Part shown: positions 1-43,143 of the stretch, piece after piece
Position numbering within the stretch: position 1 is the first letter of the stretch
Layout: each line of letters starts with the position of its first letter
Assembly: GCA_009760855.2 (NCBI GenBank)
Contig: WPIO01000006.1
Location: 12,042,001 to 12,106,000 of the forward strand
Direction: 5' to 3'
DNA length: 64,000 nucleotides
Source: Cristatella mucedo
Lineage: Eukaryota; Bryozoa; Phylactolaemata; Cristatellidae
Program-made: the position numbers and the translations under genes
The notes under the pieces: generated by a model
The model's input: the letters and a program-made list of their open reading frames with translations, nothing else
Told to the model about the DNA's origin: nothing
Database searches by the model: none

Positions 1-820
1 TAGACTTGGCTTTAGCTATAAGGAATTTGTATGACCTAAAAGAATCCTTAAACGCCAGTCGCCGGACGGTTAAGCCTGATTTGTTATCTGCTTTTTCGAT
101 CTTGATTTTAGAATTCGTAGCTAGTTAAACATCGGCAGGAAATCACAGCATATCTATGCGACTGCCCATGTTGTGCTAAGTCAGAGAAGCTAACTCGTCC
201 AAAACATCGGCAAGAATCGTGTTGTAGCATTCCACCAAAGAAGATTATATCAGTTGGAGGATTAAGCAGAAGTGGCAAAAAAAGATATTTTGCCAACAGC
301 TTCAATATTAAGGTTCTTCAGGTTTCGGGATTTAAAGACGACTTTTAGTACCGAATGACTGTCGTACTAGAGAGAGTCAGAGATCTGCATGTGCAGACAT
401 GTGCACAAATTAGTATCAGTAGGAGTTTACAGTGTATAATCGTGGGAGAACATCAGATCAAGAGTGTGTCCTTTGACGTGAGTAGGCCCATACAGCATGG
501 AGCCATGAGAGAAAATAATTCAGTCCCGGGTTGGTTGGGTTATTGAAATGACTGTTGAAGTCACCCAGTAGAAGGAGGGAGGTGGAGATTTCTGGAAGAC
601 AGAATCAAAATGACCTCAGAAGAATAGAAATAAAAAAAATCCTTCACCTGGGGGATGGTGGCTGCCATCATGAGCAGCTGACAGCTGGAGGAGCTCGGTA
701 CTAGAGATTCAAAGGACTGCTTTGAAGTGGTAGGCTGCAAGCATGCTCCAAGAGTTGTAGCCATGTTATCGGAGGAGAGCATTTTCAGCCTCGTTAACAT
801 GAGCCACCCTGGGTCGTCGG
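1..820 (-). mobile_element. Decayed LINE fragment, endonuclease region
   Basis: Read on the + strand, the region around 95-620 follows the same order of words as 60530-61050 in the large minus-strand LINE. Examples are gtgttgtag, then gagtgtgt followed by c-ttga-gtgagtagg, then tcaccca and cagaatc-aaatga. It is therefore a minus-strand copy of the endonuclease part of a related LINE, heavily mutated and without an open frame. It belongs to a different, older subfamily. The upper boundary is uncertain. Confidence 0.6.
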
Positions 821-3675
821 CGTACTAGGCTCTCCTCCATCTCAGTCTCTGCCATCTTCTTTAGCTCGACCACTGGCTTTTATCTTTCTCGGGCACTCAT
901 CCCATCGACGAGTGTGCCAGAAGCTCAGGCTACACAGCCGATGGCAGCACATCCAAGAATAGCTGTGCAATCAATGGCTGACCAACTTGTTTGCTAGCTG
1001 TGACTAAAAGGCCGATTGCTAACTCGTGGCTTTCGTGCGTCATGTCTCGTTCGAAGCCACAGTGACTGCTGTCATTTCCTCCCCATTCACCTTCTTGCAT
1101 GGCCTAAGTGGTGGCTTTGCTCTGCTTGGGCTGCCATGCTGACTGCTCTTGAGCTCTGGCAACCCACACTAATTGGTCCTATCGAGCATTCGGCCATTAG
1201 CATGGGCTCTCTATTGATTGTGCCAGAGAGGCTCTCAGCCTCCTTCGAGGCTGCCGCTGGCACACCGTTGGAATCATCCTCCTCCGTTGCGGCGGAATTG
1301 CTGCCGGCAAGAACTGAGCAGTACAGATAATGCTTTCGGCTTGCCATGCGTGCCAGCAGGCCACCGCAGCTCGCCACGCTGCGCTCACTTGGCAGAGAGC
1401 GCTCTGCCACTGCTGTTAGTAGCGGTGTTTCTTTTTCCAGTCGAGAGCCCCAAGCGGCTGCCGCGAGACTTCGGTGGTGTGCAAACCCTCAGCCCAAGCA
1501 ATGCGCAAGGCCTCGGTCCACAGCCGGCAGTGTGCTGGAGAGTGTAAGGTCCCAGAGTGGTGGAAGCTGTTTGCTTGTGCTTGTCTTGCTTCGGCACCCT
1601 TCACTTACAAGAGCTCACTGCCTGTGGACTTGCTTCGCTGATTCATACTAGAAGTAGTCATGGTATGGTCAAGGAAGGCAACACGACTCCATCTTGCTGC
1701 GACTCCATCTTGCCGAGTGACGGAAGTGTGCCATTTTGCCACGTGATGGACAGTCGGACTTTCTCACTTAAATTAGTCGAGGTCAGCTTCGTTGCAGGGC
1801 ATGCATGATCCTGCTGAGGTTCTGGGCTTGGTGATGGCCGTCGGGGTGGTGGCTCCTGACTAATAGCCTTGTCATCAGCAGCCGTTCTGCTGTCGGTGCT
1901 GCAGTGTTCAGGTTTGCAATAGGAAATGCCCACACCGAACCCCAGGAGGGAGGGGTGCCCCGTCAGACGATGCTCGATGCCGATGTTAAGGCAGCAATGG
2001 CAATGCACCGGCTCATCGCTTAAAGGTGTTTGTGTGAGTCGCTCCCTTGCTGTAACACTCATCTAGATGCACATCTCGCCGACACGGCGCTGGCATTGCT
2101 ACGTGCATGCGACTCAGCAATTGTTTGCCTCGTCTCGGCTCCGACAGTTAGTAGACACCGAAGGGATGTGCCCTGACCAGTCGCGCCTGTGCGCGTGCCG
2201 CCATTGCGCCTGCCCAGCCTCATCGGCAGACACACCGCGGTGCCAGCAGCAGCTTCTACCTCGAGCGAGCGTCCGAAATCTCCTAAAGTTGTGACTCGTA
2301 ACCGCTCTCATTTTTATTTTGCATTTTGCTCCTACAATGCAAACAGGAGGATTTGGTAAATAGCGTGAATATGTTTGCCCAATACAGCATCTCTGTGCGT
2401 GTGTGTGTGAGCAGCACGTGTTTGTGCTTGCATGCTTGTTTAAAACGGCAGTTCGAGCGCGCACCTGCGGCACCGACCGGCTCTGGCAGTGAAACCTTTC
2501 CAGCATTGCAAGTGTGCTTGCTTGGCTTCTGTGTGCTGTCTGCCCGGCTGCTCCGCTTCCTTCTGCTTCTCGCATCCCTCAAGTCTGCTTTCCGAAAGGT
2601 TTAATGCTGGAAGCACATTGCTGCCCGTTTAGGTCCTCTCATCAGCTCCAGGCTAGTGAAAGCTGTGAGTCCCCCCCCCGACCACTATACACAGTTCCGT
2701 AAATTCTATTGACGTCATTCCAAGCATTCTCAGCAAGGCCGTTGCTCTTCCGGTTGGCCAGTATGCTTAATGTGTCCGAGGCTTTTGTCTTAAATAATCC
2801 AGCCTTCTTTCTTGTTCTGTTTTCGACCGTCTCTATCTCCCTTCTTTCGTGCACTCTATCGTGACAGTCCCAGCGCGTGATTTTTTTTAATCACGACCTT
2901 CTTTTGGAGCCTGCTTGCGTACTTTGCCTTAGTCGTGCTTTTCATTGAATGCTGCCTGTGCCGTGTAATTTACTTTTCCGTGGTTTTGAATAAAGTACTT
3001 TCTTTATCACCCGTGTCATTTTTAGCTCAAGTCTCAGCAAAGTTCAAATGCATACTTCTTTTGTATCCACTTCTGTTCTATTACTGTCTGTTGCTATGCT
3101 TAGTGGCAGAGCCATAGCAAACACTGGTGCTATTCACTCACAGAATAGTCACCGTATTAGACAGCTGATCAGCACCGGCGTCAACCTCATGCTGCATCTA
3201 ACAGCTCGTCTTGCTGTGCTTGTTTTGTCATTTTTTAGACCGATGAGCAATAACGCACTGACCAATTAACATTACGCAACGCTTCAGTGTCACATTTCCC
3301 CTGTGACTGTTTGATGTTCCCAGTTCTTCCTTTTCCGTGAACAAGATGCTGTGTTAGATGTCATCTGTCTGAGGGTGGCTAGCTAGTATATGGCTGCGTG
3401 GTTTGTCAGTCTTGTGGTGAGCACTGATGCTGTGTCAGCAGAAGAAATTTTACTCACACTTATGTGCACTTCAACTCATCTCTGCCAGTGTATCCGTTTG
3501 CCTAACTGGTTATCGTTGTATTGTCAGTACATAGATATCGAATTGCGTGAAGACGAATAAAGGGCAAAGCAATCGAATAGGCAAAGGATGAAGCACACTG
3601 CTAAGACAATATTTGTCCACTGTGTGTTTGTGTGAGTTTTTGCCTATGTGCATGCGCTCATGCTGACGAGGGTCA
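821..3675. other. Unrecognised DNA upstream of the first visible endophilin exon
   Basis: No protein homology is seen in the short ORFs here. The segment is either the endophilin 5' flank or its first intron. I searched by eye for the missing N-terminal endophilin exon (helix H0 and a TEYLQPNP-like end) and did not find it. A C-run lies near 2671, and an AATAAA at about 2987 has no assigned gene. Confidence 0.4.
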
Positions 3676-3723
3676 TGTTTGGTGTGTGCTCTCGTGTGTG
3701 TGTGTGGTGTGTCTGTGTCTCTG

Positions 3724-3802
<79 letters not shown>
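3676..3802. repeat. (TG)n microsatellite
   Basis: An imperfect TG repeat becomes perfect over about 3731-3800. All ORFs through it are artefacts (poly-CV or poly-HT). Confidence 0.98.
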
Positions 3803-3965
3803 CTGTATATGAAGAAACGGCCTTGCGCAGCAGCTTTACTTGGCTAGTCTGCACTTCAACTGTCGCAGCATTAAGCACCTCGGTCTATTAAAAAGACCTC
3901 TAGTAGCTACATTTTATCTCGAGCATTGTATTCCATTCACTCAGTGCCCGCCGAACCAAATGCCG

Positions 3966-4042
3966 ACAAATGTAAAGCACCTAGAAAGAGATTTAAGTTC
4001 TCTGAGGGTGCTTTATCAAGTGCATTATTATTATTATTATTA
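3966..4042 (+). mobile_element. LINE family 1, tail-only copy with (ATT)n
   Basis: It contains the family hairpin: tgtaaagcacctagaaagag and later ttctctgagggtgctttatc, followed by (ATT)n. The paired elements AAGCACC/GGTGCTT and AGAGA/TCTCT form a stem-loop. Only the last ~80 bp of the element was inserted, typical of extreme 5' truncation. It sits 325 bp before endophilin exon a. Confidence 0.85.
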
Positions 4043-4366
4043 TGCTGGTGCTTCGGTACAGACACTGTATCGGTTTTCATAGTACATCGATCATAGTTCA
4101 GCTCGCTGAGAGGGAGCTACCAGCAGCAGCCGTTTTCTCCCTAGTTGACCACCGTGTTGCTACCGAGTCGAGAGGTGCTAGGGTAGGTGCTGACTGAGCT
4201 CAAGGCGTCATGCCTGCTCCCTTTGTGCATGCATGCGTGTGTGCTTGGTGGGCATGCTTGCCGCCCCAGCCCCTCCCCCGTGTTGGCTTCCCTTACTCGT
4301 GCTGCTTTCTGGGGCTTGCCTTTCTGGTTGTATCTATACGCGCGCGCTCTTCCGTTGTGTCTGTAG

Positions 4367-34561
<30,195 letters not shown>

Positions 34562-35355
34562 GGGGACGCAGTTTCGGCGGCTGCCGCTGCCGCCGCCTCC
34601 GCCCCGTGCGCTAAGAATCTCTGCTCAGGCGACCGCGCTCGGCCGAGCCTTTGCCGCGCCCGGTGCCGTCTCCCCGGATCGAGGTGTGAGCACGCCAGGG
34701 CAGCCGAGGGCGGCGGCGACTCACACCGAAATCTCGCCACTCACGCTCTCTTGCTCTCGTGCACGCAGCCGGTTGCGTCTTAGAGGTATTTTTAGCTTTT
34801 TCTCTTGTTTTTTCCACCCACCGAAGGGCAGGCTCGCTGTCTCGTCGTCGTTTGCACGCACGCACTCGCTAGACCTTCTCCTCTCCTTTGCTGACAACAT
34901 TAGATACAGCACATGAGCTGCTTGGTTACTCGTTGCGACTGTCCCTCTGCTGCTCTGACCGTAAGTCGGCAGTCGGTCGAGGGAGTGGCGGCCACTGATG
35001 CGTGGCTCGTAATCTGGTGTACGTGGTGGGCGGATCGGCTGCCAGTGGTCCCGAGTTTTTCAGGAAAGTGTGACGGCAGTTGCACAGCAGATGCCACATC
35101 ATGGCCAATCACAGGCCGAGCCGAGCTGCGACTGCCGCACTCCAGCCACACTAGTGCTCTCGGTGTATTCTGCCACCCCATGCTGTGGCTTTGGGCTCTA
35201 AATCATCGCTGTCAGTGTGAACTGTGATGTAGCGCCTGCTTTTTTTCATTTTAACTGTTAAGTTTTTTGTGGGCTGTAAGTTGACAATATTTTGTTCTCT
35301 GTAATCGGTATCGTGTACTGATGCTTTACCAGAAATAAATTGCATCTGACTGACA
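34562..35355 (+). other. Probable 3' UTR of endophilin-A
   Basis: This is non-coding sequence after the stop codon with no further recognisable exon. The first ~300 bp are GC-rich and the rest has T-rich stretches. It is bounded by the first AATAAA hexamer after the stop, at 35334. The extent is inferred and transcript data would settle it. Confidence 0.55.
35334..35339 (+). terminator. Candidate polyadenylation signal AATAAA
   Basis: A canonical AATAAA inside agaaataaattgc, about 770 bp after the endophilin stop and the first such hexamer downstream of it. Cleavage would be expected 10-30 bp further on, just before a SINE (35523-35688). Confidence 0.5.
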
Positions 35356-35522
35356 TGCCTAGGCCCTAGTCATGGGCTTTGTGCCTTCCATCCATATCCA
35401 GATTACTGAGATTACTGTGAAAACCATCGATGCCCCAATTACGGTTTATTGCCAGCTGACCGGTTGATTCAATCTTGCATCTCCTCGGCTCTTCTGCGAC
35501 GGCTTCTGTAAAAAAAAATGCT

Positions 35523-35688
35523 AGCTGATTTAACAGCCTCTTTTTTTATAGCAGCATAATACCCTTAAAGGCTATCACCACCGCTTGCAGCTGCAATAAA
35601 GGATTGCCCACCGCAGGATTCGAACCCACGACCTCGACTGAAGTCGTGGAGAGCCACCGCCTTACCTAGTGTGCCATCATGGCTCACC
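35523..35688 (-). mobile_element. SINE family 1 copy downstream of endophilin
   Basis: Complement of the family end (agctgatttaacagcctc), body (gctatcaccaccgcttgcag), B box (ggattcgaacccacgac, complement) and A-box region (tacctagtgtgccatc). Close to full length. Confidence 0.88.
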
Positions 35689-36205
35689 TGTTAAGTGTCT
35701 AGTGCTGCCTGTTTGGTTGGAATCGTGGGTTCTTGGTGTCTGCTACCCCCAATGGCCACACCCTCTGGTGCCACCAATAATCTTCGGTGCTACCACAATT
35801 GCCACCTCTGCTATCTAACCGGTGCCTACCTATCCCAGAGTCTTAGTACTTATGTATCATCATCATGCCCTAGAAAACAAGATACCGAATTATTATCTCT
35901 GTGGCCTTTGCATATCCGTAAGCATTCCTGATTTCTACCCGCAAATCAGACACCACCGGGCCACCGTGGTAGCAGTTTCTGAAGCCAGTCTAGATAGCCG
36001 GCCTCGGTGTTGCTATAAAAAGATAGAAGATTGTTGGCAGGCATGAAAGCTGTGCTTGAGAAAACCAGGCACGGTGTATCTGTTTGTAATGACTCAGCCT
36101 GCACATCTTTAGCACCATACGTAGTGATGACAGATGGTAGTTTGGGCACAGGCTTAGCTTACCCACGATGTCCTTTCTTCGGGTATGTATCAGACCTGAC
36201 TTATA
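35689..36205. other. Intergenic DNA, nothing recognised
   Basis: Short ORFs only. Confidence 0.4.
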
Positions 36206-36719
36206 ATAACAATAATAATAATAATAATTCACTTGATAAAGCGCCCTCAGAGAACTCAGTCTCTCTCTAGGTGCTTTACATTTGCTCTAAAGTGAAATGC
36301 AATTGAATGGTAAGTAAAATCACGCTTGAAAAACAAACGAAATGAATAATATGGTTAGGGGTGACATGCACAGGGTCAGCATGCAAATGTGGTTAGTGGC
36401 AGCATGCACAGTGTCAGCACGCATAAGCACATCAAGGACGAATCACAGGGACCCACTAAATGCTGTCCTAAATAGGTGTTTTTAGGTTCCTTTTAAATGT
36501 GGTCAGGTCAGGGGATGTTCTGACGCAGGTCGGGAGGGAGTTCCAGGCTTTGGGAGCATATGAACTAAATGCACGGTCTCCAAAGGATTTAAGGTTTGTA
36601 CGAGGTATTTCTAGACTGTTGGATTCCGAAAAGCGGGTGGTACGATGCTTGGCCTGATGGGGTAATATATCGGACAGATAGGCTGGAGCCATAGAATGAA
36701 GGGACCTAAAAGTGATGAC
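36206..36719 (-). mobile_element. LINE family 1, 5'-truncated copy
   Basis: Well-preserved (TAA)n, hairpin complement, 3' UTR and minus-frame C-terminus: LAPAYLSDIL, IPRTNLKSFGDRAFSSYAPK and AWNSLPTCVRTSPDLTTFKR. Confidence 0.92.
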
Positions 36720-38337
36720 TTAAAGTAGTTCGGAACTCAAATGTGACAAAGCAACGATTGGCCGTGACATCGCCACCCAAGGTGTCGAAGGTATTGTCTC
36801 GTAGCTGCGAGGCCCTGAAGCATTGCTCTATGGGGGCTCTATTGCACCCAAATGTCAGCCTATTTCATCCAAACAGACTGTGTTGGGGATGCATATTGAA
36901 TTGTTGCATCCCCAACGCAGTATGAGCTTCTCGCAAATGCAGCATCGCAAGGGCCAAAACTATCAATGCTCGCGGTGCTCATGAATCCGAGATTGAAGAT
37001 TGACACTACACTTGCTATTAGGCATACTCTTCATCTTACCGATCGCAGAGTAACTAAAAACAAACGAATAGAGACCGGTGGGCCGACAAAGAAATCGGCC
37101 AAATGTTGCTCGATTGCCGGGACTTTTACTCTCGCTTGCATTTACTTCAACAGCACATAGGTTAAGTGGGTAAGGACCACCAGAAGTGATTCCAACTCCA
37201 GCCGTTCTTCTATTAGGCCGTATGAAAGCTTCGAAACCATGCCAGGATTGCTGAAAGAAATTATTTGTAGAGGCTGACCACAACCGGGTGGACCGCAGTG
37301 ACCCAGCATGGCACTTGAGGCAAGACAGCAACAGTGCTCCAAAAATACCAGCTACCGGGTCAGCCTCGGGGTCTTTGCACCGAGGCCTCTGTGAACGAGT
37401 CTCTCCTCGCGTAGGCAAACATTGCCTATCCGCGGTTGAACCCATCAGGTGTCGACAAAGTTTCGAAAAGAACGGCGTTTCCAGCATGGAAAAGGTGGCT
37501 CTCATAATGCATGGAAAGGATTTCACTCATGTTTGTGACCCAACTATGTGGCCCGTGTCCAAACAGCCACTGAAAAAATCTTCTCGTTGCCATCTTTGCC
37601 GAAGCTGCTAATCCAAGCATAAGACGCCCTTACTCGAAACCACCCTACCCCCATCATTCGGCAAGCAATATCACATATTAGTTTCTTAGCTTCAGAACAG
37701 GTCAGCCGGCGCCATGGATGGGAATGTCGTGTTTGCCCGTCGGTCAGGTCGTCGAGGTGTCAGTGGAGTCACAGCTAAATACAAAGTATTTAGGTGGGTG
37801 TTTGGTGGGCATCTCACCACTGAGCTGCCGCTCAATAAGTACAGCGATAGCTCTGCTGTCAAACGAACTCACCACCTTGGCACTAGCGAGCTAAGCCTGT
37901 CCAAGCACTTGGCATCTGAAAAGCTAGGACTGCTTGGTGGAGATTGTATCGCAATAATCGGCGTAATCAGACGGGTGACATTTCAGGTTGCTCTGTCATG
38001 CTCCGACCCCAGCGTTGCATGTGGCATATCAGTGGCAACTGCATCAACAAATTAGAAGTAGTGGTGAGTCTCTCTTCGAGGGTCGCGCGGTGCAAAAAAT
38101 CTGACGGCTGCTCCAGAAGAGGATGACGGTCACGAGATTCAATTGCCAGCAGCATACTCAAATCCGAGGCGGCTGTAGTCTTGTGTGTGTGTGACGGTGC
38201 AAAGGTGGTGGCTTTGCTACGCAGATCGCAGCCCATTTGCTTCAGCAATGCTTCAATCTGTGGACCTGTGGAGGAGCTATAACTGCTCGACCTAATCGGA
38301 AATAATTCCGACTTGATCGCCATCTCGTCAGAAATAA
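36720..38337. other. Unrecognised intergenic DNA
   Basis: A minus ORF of 187 codons at 36963-37526 has no family motif I recognise and no supporting splice signals. It may be chance or a decayed element. Confidence 0.35.
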
Positions 38338-38485
38338 AAAAAAAAAAAATAGTAATTCCTCTTTATGGTGTCCTAAGAGAGCTTTGTCTGTCTGGGGGGG
38401 GGGACTTCTCATGTGCCGCAGGGCTCGACACCACGACCTCGGTCGTCAAAGGCGAGCACCTCACCACTGGGTCAAACCGGGGCCG
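38338..38485 (-). mobile_element. SINE family 2 copy
   Basis: Poly-A-rich tail, hairpin remnant ggtgtcctaagagagctttg and a G-run, then gggctcgacaccacgacctc (B-box complement) and gcgagcacctcaccactggg (A-box side complement). Confidence 0.72.
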
Positions 38486-39169
38486 AGCCAAACGGCACAG
38501 CAACAGCACCGAAACAGCAACCGAAATGCTGCACAGCTCTCCTAGCCCACTATCAAGGAGCTTAAATGATGCCATATCGAAGCCGGATGTGACGACCAAC
38601 CGGTCCAAGTTTTGAACTCTTCGTAGCCGATTGCCCATATTTTCGAAAGTTACTCTCGCCCGGGAATTTGCCGTACTTCACTCTCTCTCCCTCCCTCTCT
38701 TTCTCTCTCTCGCTCTCTAACCACTTGAAATCTTACCAATGCAATGCCTGTAGTTACTGGTGCAGGTTATGTGCAGAAGCGAGTCAGTTGCACCTGCCCT
38801 GAACACCCCTTTGCAAGCCTCACCTCTCAAACTGGGCTGGCCTGTAGCGGTCTTTGCCAAGTCGGCAGCCTTCACCAAGCCGGGTATTAGCAACCAGCTC
38901 CTGCCTAATTTCTGCTTGCCTCACGCATAGCTCGAGCATAGACTTCTTGGTATTCAGTCTTATTGTAACGAAGGGCAAAGCACCCACCAGCTGGCACAAG
39001 GCGGGAACTCAATCAATTGAGTGCAAGCTTTTTGGGTATCCGTCTATTATGAATCGCTACGCCAAGAGCAGAAAGAGCATGGAAATTATCACACCGAATT
39101 ATCGCAGGCCTCAGAAGTTATGTCGAGATCTATCATGTGGCTTTTTCGCACGTCCACCGGAGTGCAAGC

Positions 39170-39390
39170 GCACCCAGTTCAACGAACGCTAGACCAAAAG
39201 CCTAGTCCAGTAGGACCATCACGAAAGAAAGCAGAGTAAGCTGTTGCATGGTTCTCCACAGGTAAGTGCTCACTCAGTAGAACAGTAGTTAGCCTTTCAT
39301 AGCGGTACGAACACTGATGATCATGCAGCTAGTTGCACGAAGCAGCAACAGCAGGTGCTCTCCAAACGTAATGCCTAGCAGCATGGATGG
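39170..39390. repeat. Dispersed repeat, copy 1
   Basis: It shares word order with 40850-41095: accaaaag-ctag, agtaag-tgttgca-ggtt, cactcagtagaaca-tagtta, caggtgctct. Divergence is high. No terminal structure is evident. Confidence 0.75.
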
Positions 39391-40625
39391 CTCAGAGACA
39401 AACGGCTAATGATTGGCAGATAAACATTGCTGGCTTGCAGCAAAGGCTGCTGCTGCATTCATGGCATGTTCTGTGCCACTAGCTACGAAGCCATCACGGC
39501 AGCCGGTTCATGGCGGTGTCTGCTGACCCATGCTCTAGCTTGGTGCATGGCCGGCATGTCCAAGTGCCCTAGCCGAAGCTAATCAATCCTTTATGTCCAT
39601 TGTGGCAGAGAGCAAGCAAGACCCAACTAATGAGGCCCCACACAAGGCTCCACGGTGAAGAGGGTTTACTGGCCCTGACCCTGGCATTCGCTAGCCAATC
39701 AATGCTCAGAGCACTTGTGCTGGCTGGCGCCAGCATGGCCAGCCGGCAGGCATCCTGGCACGGCAGCAGTGCTAAATCAAAGAACGAGCCATGCACTAAA
39801 TGGCCTAGAAGACTGCGGCCCATGCGTCAGCAGAGATGCCTGTTTATTGACCACCGGCTGCTGACACATGTGAAACATACGGTGAATGGTGAAGGGCCGA
39901 TAGCTCCGGTGTGCTGTACGGCCATGCATCAGGCTGCCGCAAAAAAGAACGATGAACCTTGATTGTTACGGCACAGCAATGCACCGTACACTGGCAGGCA
40001 GGCACTAAAATGATATGCTGAGTTGACGAACCAGACCACCGTGCGATGTGCCTCAATCCTCAGGAGAATGCCACCATACAGGTCATATTAGGCGAAGCAG
40101 GGTCGACTCTGCTACAATTTATAAGACACCGACCAGAACGCAGGAGGTTAAGAAGAACTGCCACGGTGCAGTTTAAATAATCGGTAGGCAGAACTGGCTT
40201 AACTTATATACATAATATCTCTGCCGACATTGTGGTCCTGCATTGCCACTGTGCAGCTGCAGACGGCCGATGATCGACCAGCCTAGCACCTCTGGTATGC
40301 TTCAAATCGGCCTCGAAAGCTGCAAAAGTTTTTGGATCCATCAAGCACATCTGCACAACTGTTGGTGGTGATATCGAAGGTGATCAAACAATAGAAAGCA
40401 CACCAAAGCATGCCGATTGTCAACGTCATTTGGCAGGCCAAAGTCAGCTCAAAACAAAATCCCAAGCCAACACGTATAGCCATGCAGTGGGCTTTCCATG
40501 CCACCAGCAACTTCTCGAGCACGCTAGACACACCAGAATTCCAGAAATTCGCCTATCAAGTCCTTAAACTGAGTACCCACCACGTAGATAACCAAGCTCG
40601 TGCAATTATTGATATCCATGCCGAG

Positions 40626-40690
40626 CTGAAGCGCCTGAATAGAGATTAAGTTCCCTTGGGGCGCTATATAAATGAATTATATTTATGAAT
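40626..40690 (+). mobile_element. Hairpin tail of the LINE/SINE group, plus strand
   Basis: gaagcgcctgaatagagatt and aagttcccttggggcgctat are followed by ataaatgaattatattta. The stem pairs AGCGCC with GGCGCT. The loop side matches SINE family 2, and the GCGCTATATAAAT ending is the form common in CR1/L2-type LINE tails of other animals. Confidence 0.7.
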
Positions 40691-40849
40691 CATATATCCA
40701 TTGCCGATGTCGTCATTACGATCTGCTAACGTATCCAAGCTATTCAAATCAGATCTGACCGGCTGTTAGTATATTGACTGAGGCTAGCAAACGGCATATG
40801 CCATCACGGGTGGATGCTCATTGCCACTTTCCGGAAGGCTCTGATAAGT

Positions 40850-41095
40850 GCAAACACACTCAGCTCAACTAACGCCAGAACCAAAAGACTAGCAGCAGGA
40901 CCCTCACAGAAGAAAGAAGAGTAAGTTGTTGCACGGTTCCCTACACAGTGAGAGGCACTCACTCAGTAGAACAATAGTTAGCCACTCATATTGGCAAGAA
41001 CACTCATAGTGGTAAGAGCACCGGCGACTAATTGCCAGCAAGTAGCACGATAAGGCTATATCAGGTGCTCTCTAGATGTAATGCTATTACAATAC
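40850..41095. repeat. Dispersed repeat, copy 2
   Basis: Same words as 39170-39390, about 1.68 kb downstream in the same orientation, with extra sequence in the middle. Confidence 0.75.
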
Positions 41096-41516
41096 CCGGA
41101 CCAGCACTGATTTCATATCTAACCCAAACAGGTTATGATCTTGTGGGGCTTTAAAAAGTTGACATTAAATACTGCTTTGCAAAATCAACAGGTTGAGCAT
41201 GTGGTCTGTTCTCTCTGCCACTGGGTGCATACTGAAGCTTCTAGACCATAGGAGTGGCAAGAATTAACGCTAAGATGCCCAACAAGGCTTCGGCAGTGCA
41301 ACATGATTGAGCCAACAAGGCTTGGCTGTGCAACATGATTTGCCAATGCAGAAGTCACAACAGCAGGCTTAATTAGAAGGGGGCATGCTTCAACACCTGA
41401 CCAGCAAAATGGTCTCTTACCTAGCTTTGGGCCAAAATACCAGTGGCTCACTGATATCGTTTAACTAAAAGCCAAACTAATCAGGGATGCATTTCACTGT
41501 ACATCACATGTTTTGT

Positions 41517-41570
41517 GGCTACCAGGTATTGCCCTGGCTGTATGGCTACCAGGTATTGCCCTGGCTGTAT
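41517..41570. repeat. 27-bp perfect tandem duplication
   Basis: The unit ggctaccaggtattgccctg plus gctgtat is repeated exactly once. Confidence 0.97.
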
Positions 41571-42723
41571 CTTCAGGGTTCGGATGTGCAAATCGCAGAT
41601 CGATTTTGTACAACACTAAACCCGGCATATACTCAACATAACGACAGCCATTAATAGTTGAATGACTGATTGCATGGTGGTGTTACAAGTATTGCTGATC
41701 AAGAAACGAACCGTTAGTGCTATGGGTTTATACAGCTATTAAAAGAGTAACAGCTGCTAGAGCAAGTCGGGAACACTAAGCCGAGGCAGCTGAGCAGCTC
41801 TCTTGATGCTGAATGGACCTTCAAACAGCTGCCTTACAGGTTGTAATGCTGACATGAGTAGATAGCTAATGTCCATTTGATAGCTAATTAAATCTCAAGA
41901 TGCCTGTAATCAGAACTGCGTTAAAACAACTCTTTCTACAGCATGCCCCAAGCCAAACTTCTTCTAAGATAGACAAGAAAAGAATTGCCTGCCTACGGAA
42001 TACTGCTCCAGGGAAACCACTTATTGCTCTGCCAAATTTTTTAATTAAATATGCCCTTCTGTTGTCCATAAGTCCATGCTGACCATTTCCAGAGAACATC
42101 TTACCACCCCCCCCCCCCCAGCCACGCCACAACGTGGCAGTGAGCTGGGCCGCCTCCTATTCCTACGTCCTAGCTCCTGCGTCCGACACCAACGAAGATA
42201 GTATGCTTGTATTCTGCTCAATGAGTCACCGCCAAGATCGTTTCGAGTAAACACACAAGTTTTTACACTGTAATTCTTCATTAACTTCGGACCTTGCCCT
42301 TTAAATAAAAATCTTGCTGGCCTTGCTCTCCCAAATGAAAAATCCCGACCCCGCCACGCAGGTATCACCATCACAAGTTTGCAGCCAACAGTGCGGTGTA
42401 CAACTGAGGACGAGTGTAGCCCACTTGACTTTTAGGCGCTAGAAGAGCACTGTCATTGGCCAGGATAAGTCCACAGCATAAGCTCCAAATCGTCCTAATT
42501 GCCAAATCAGTTCAGCAAATGTCCGATGGCCTCTCTCTCTCCTTTAGTGCACCAGCCTCGACTAAAACTTAACTCGGGAGCAAAACTGATCACCTAGTGA
42601 GATTGATGTGCATCGGACTGGACTGCCACAGCTGCGACACGACGGAACCTCATTGCGGAAAACCAACACCAACATGCCTCATCCAACGGCAACTAAGGAT
42701 TTTACCCAAATGAAGGTACATCC

Positions 42724-42807
42724 GCAGGCAATTCTTTATTGCCCCGAAGTAGTAATAACCATTAAGGCTCTTCTGCTGCTATGACAAATGAGGCTGTTAA
42801 ATCAGCT
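42724..42807 (+). mobile_element. SINE family 1, 5'-truncated copy
   Basis: Only the body end is present: gcaattctttattgccc, attaaggctcttctgctgct and gaggctgttaaatcagct. Confidence 0.8.
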
Positions 42808-43068
42808 GAACTTAACTTAATCCCAGCCACTGAGATCAAAATGCAGCAACCCCCGACATCTGCAATGAACTACACTGCTGTGACTACAGCATAAAAGCAC
42901 TATCTAGTTTGTGTTAGGCGTAAACATTGCGAGGTCTGCCAGCAAAGGTCTGTTTATAAATTAACACTAGGCTAGCCAGTGTTAGTGGCAGAGGCATGCA
43001 TCGTGTGCACCCTCCGGCTCAGCTCTTCAAGCTCAGGCATATGCCCAAAATCGATGAACCCGGCCAAC

Positions 43069-43143
43069 ACACCTGAAACTTTGCTCACCTGTACATGTTA
43101 CACAGATTCAGCAAGGTGTCAGGCGTGTCGGAATGTGCTAAAC
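43069..43143. repeat. 75-bp dispersed repeat, copy 1
   Basis: cacctgaaactttgctcacc, later caaggtgtcaggcgtgtcgg. Shared with 43528-43597. Confidence 0.8.

Noticed and set aside
2987-2992. AATAAA as the end of an upstream gene
   Set aside because: No coding sequence leads into it; a single hexamer is expected by chance.
36963-37526. 187-codon minus ORF
   Set aside because: No recognised motif or splice support; kept only as part of an unrecognised stretch.
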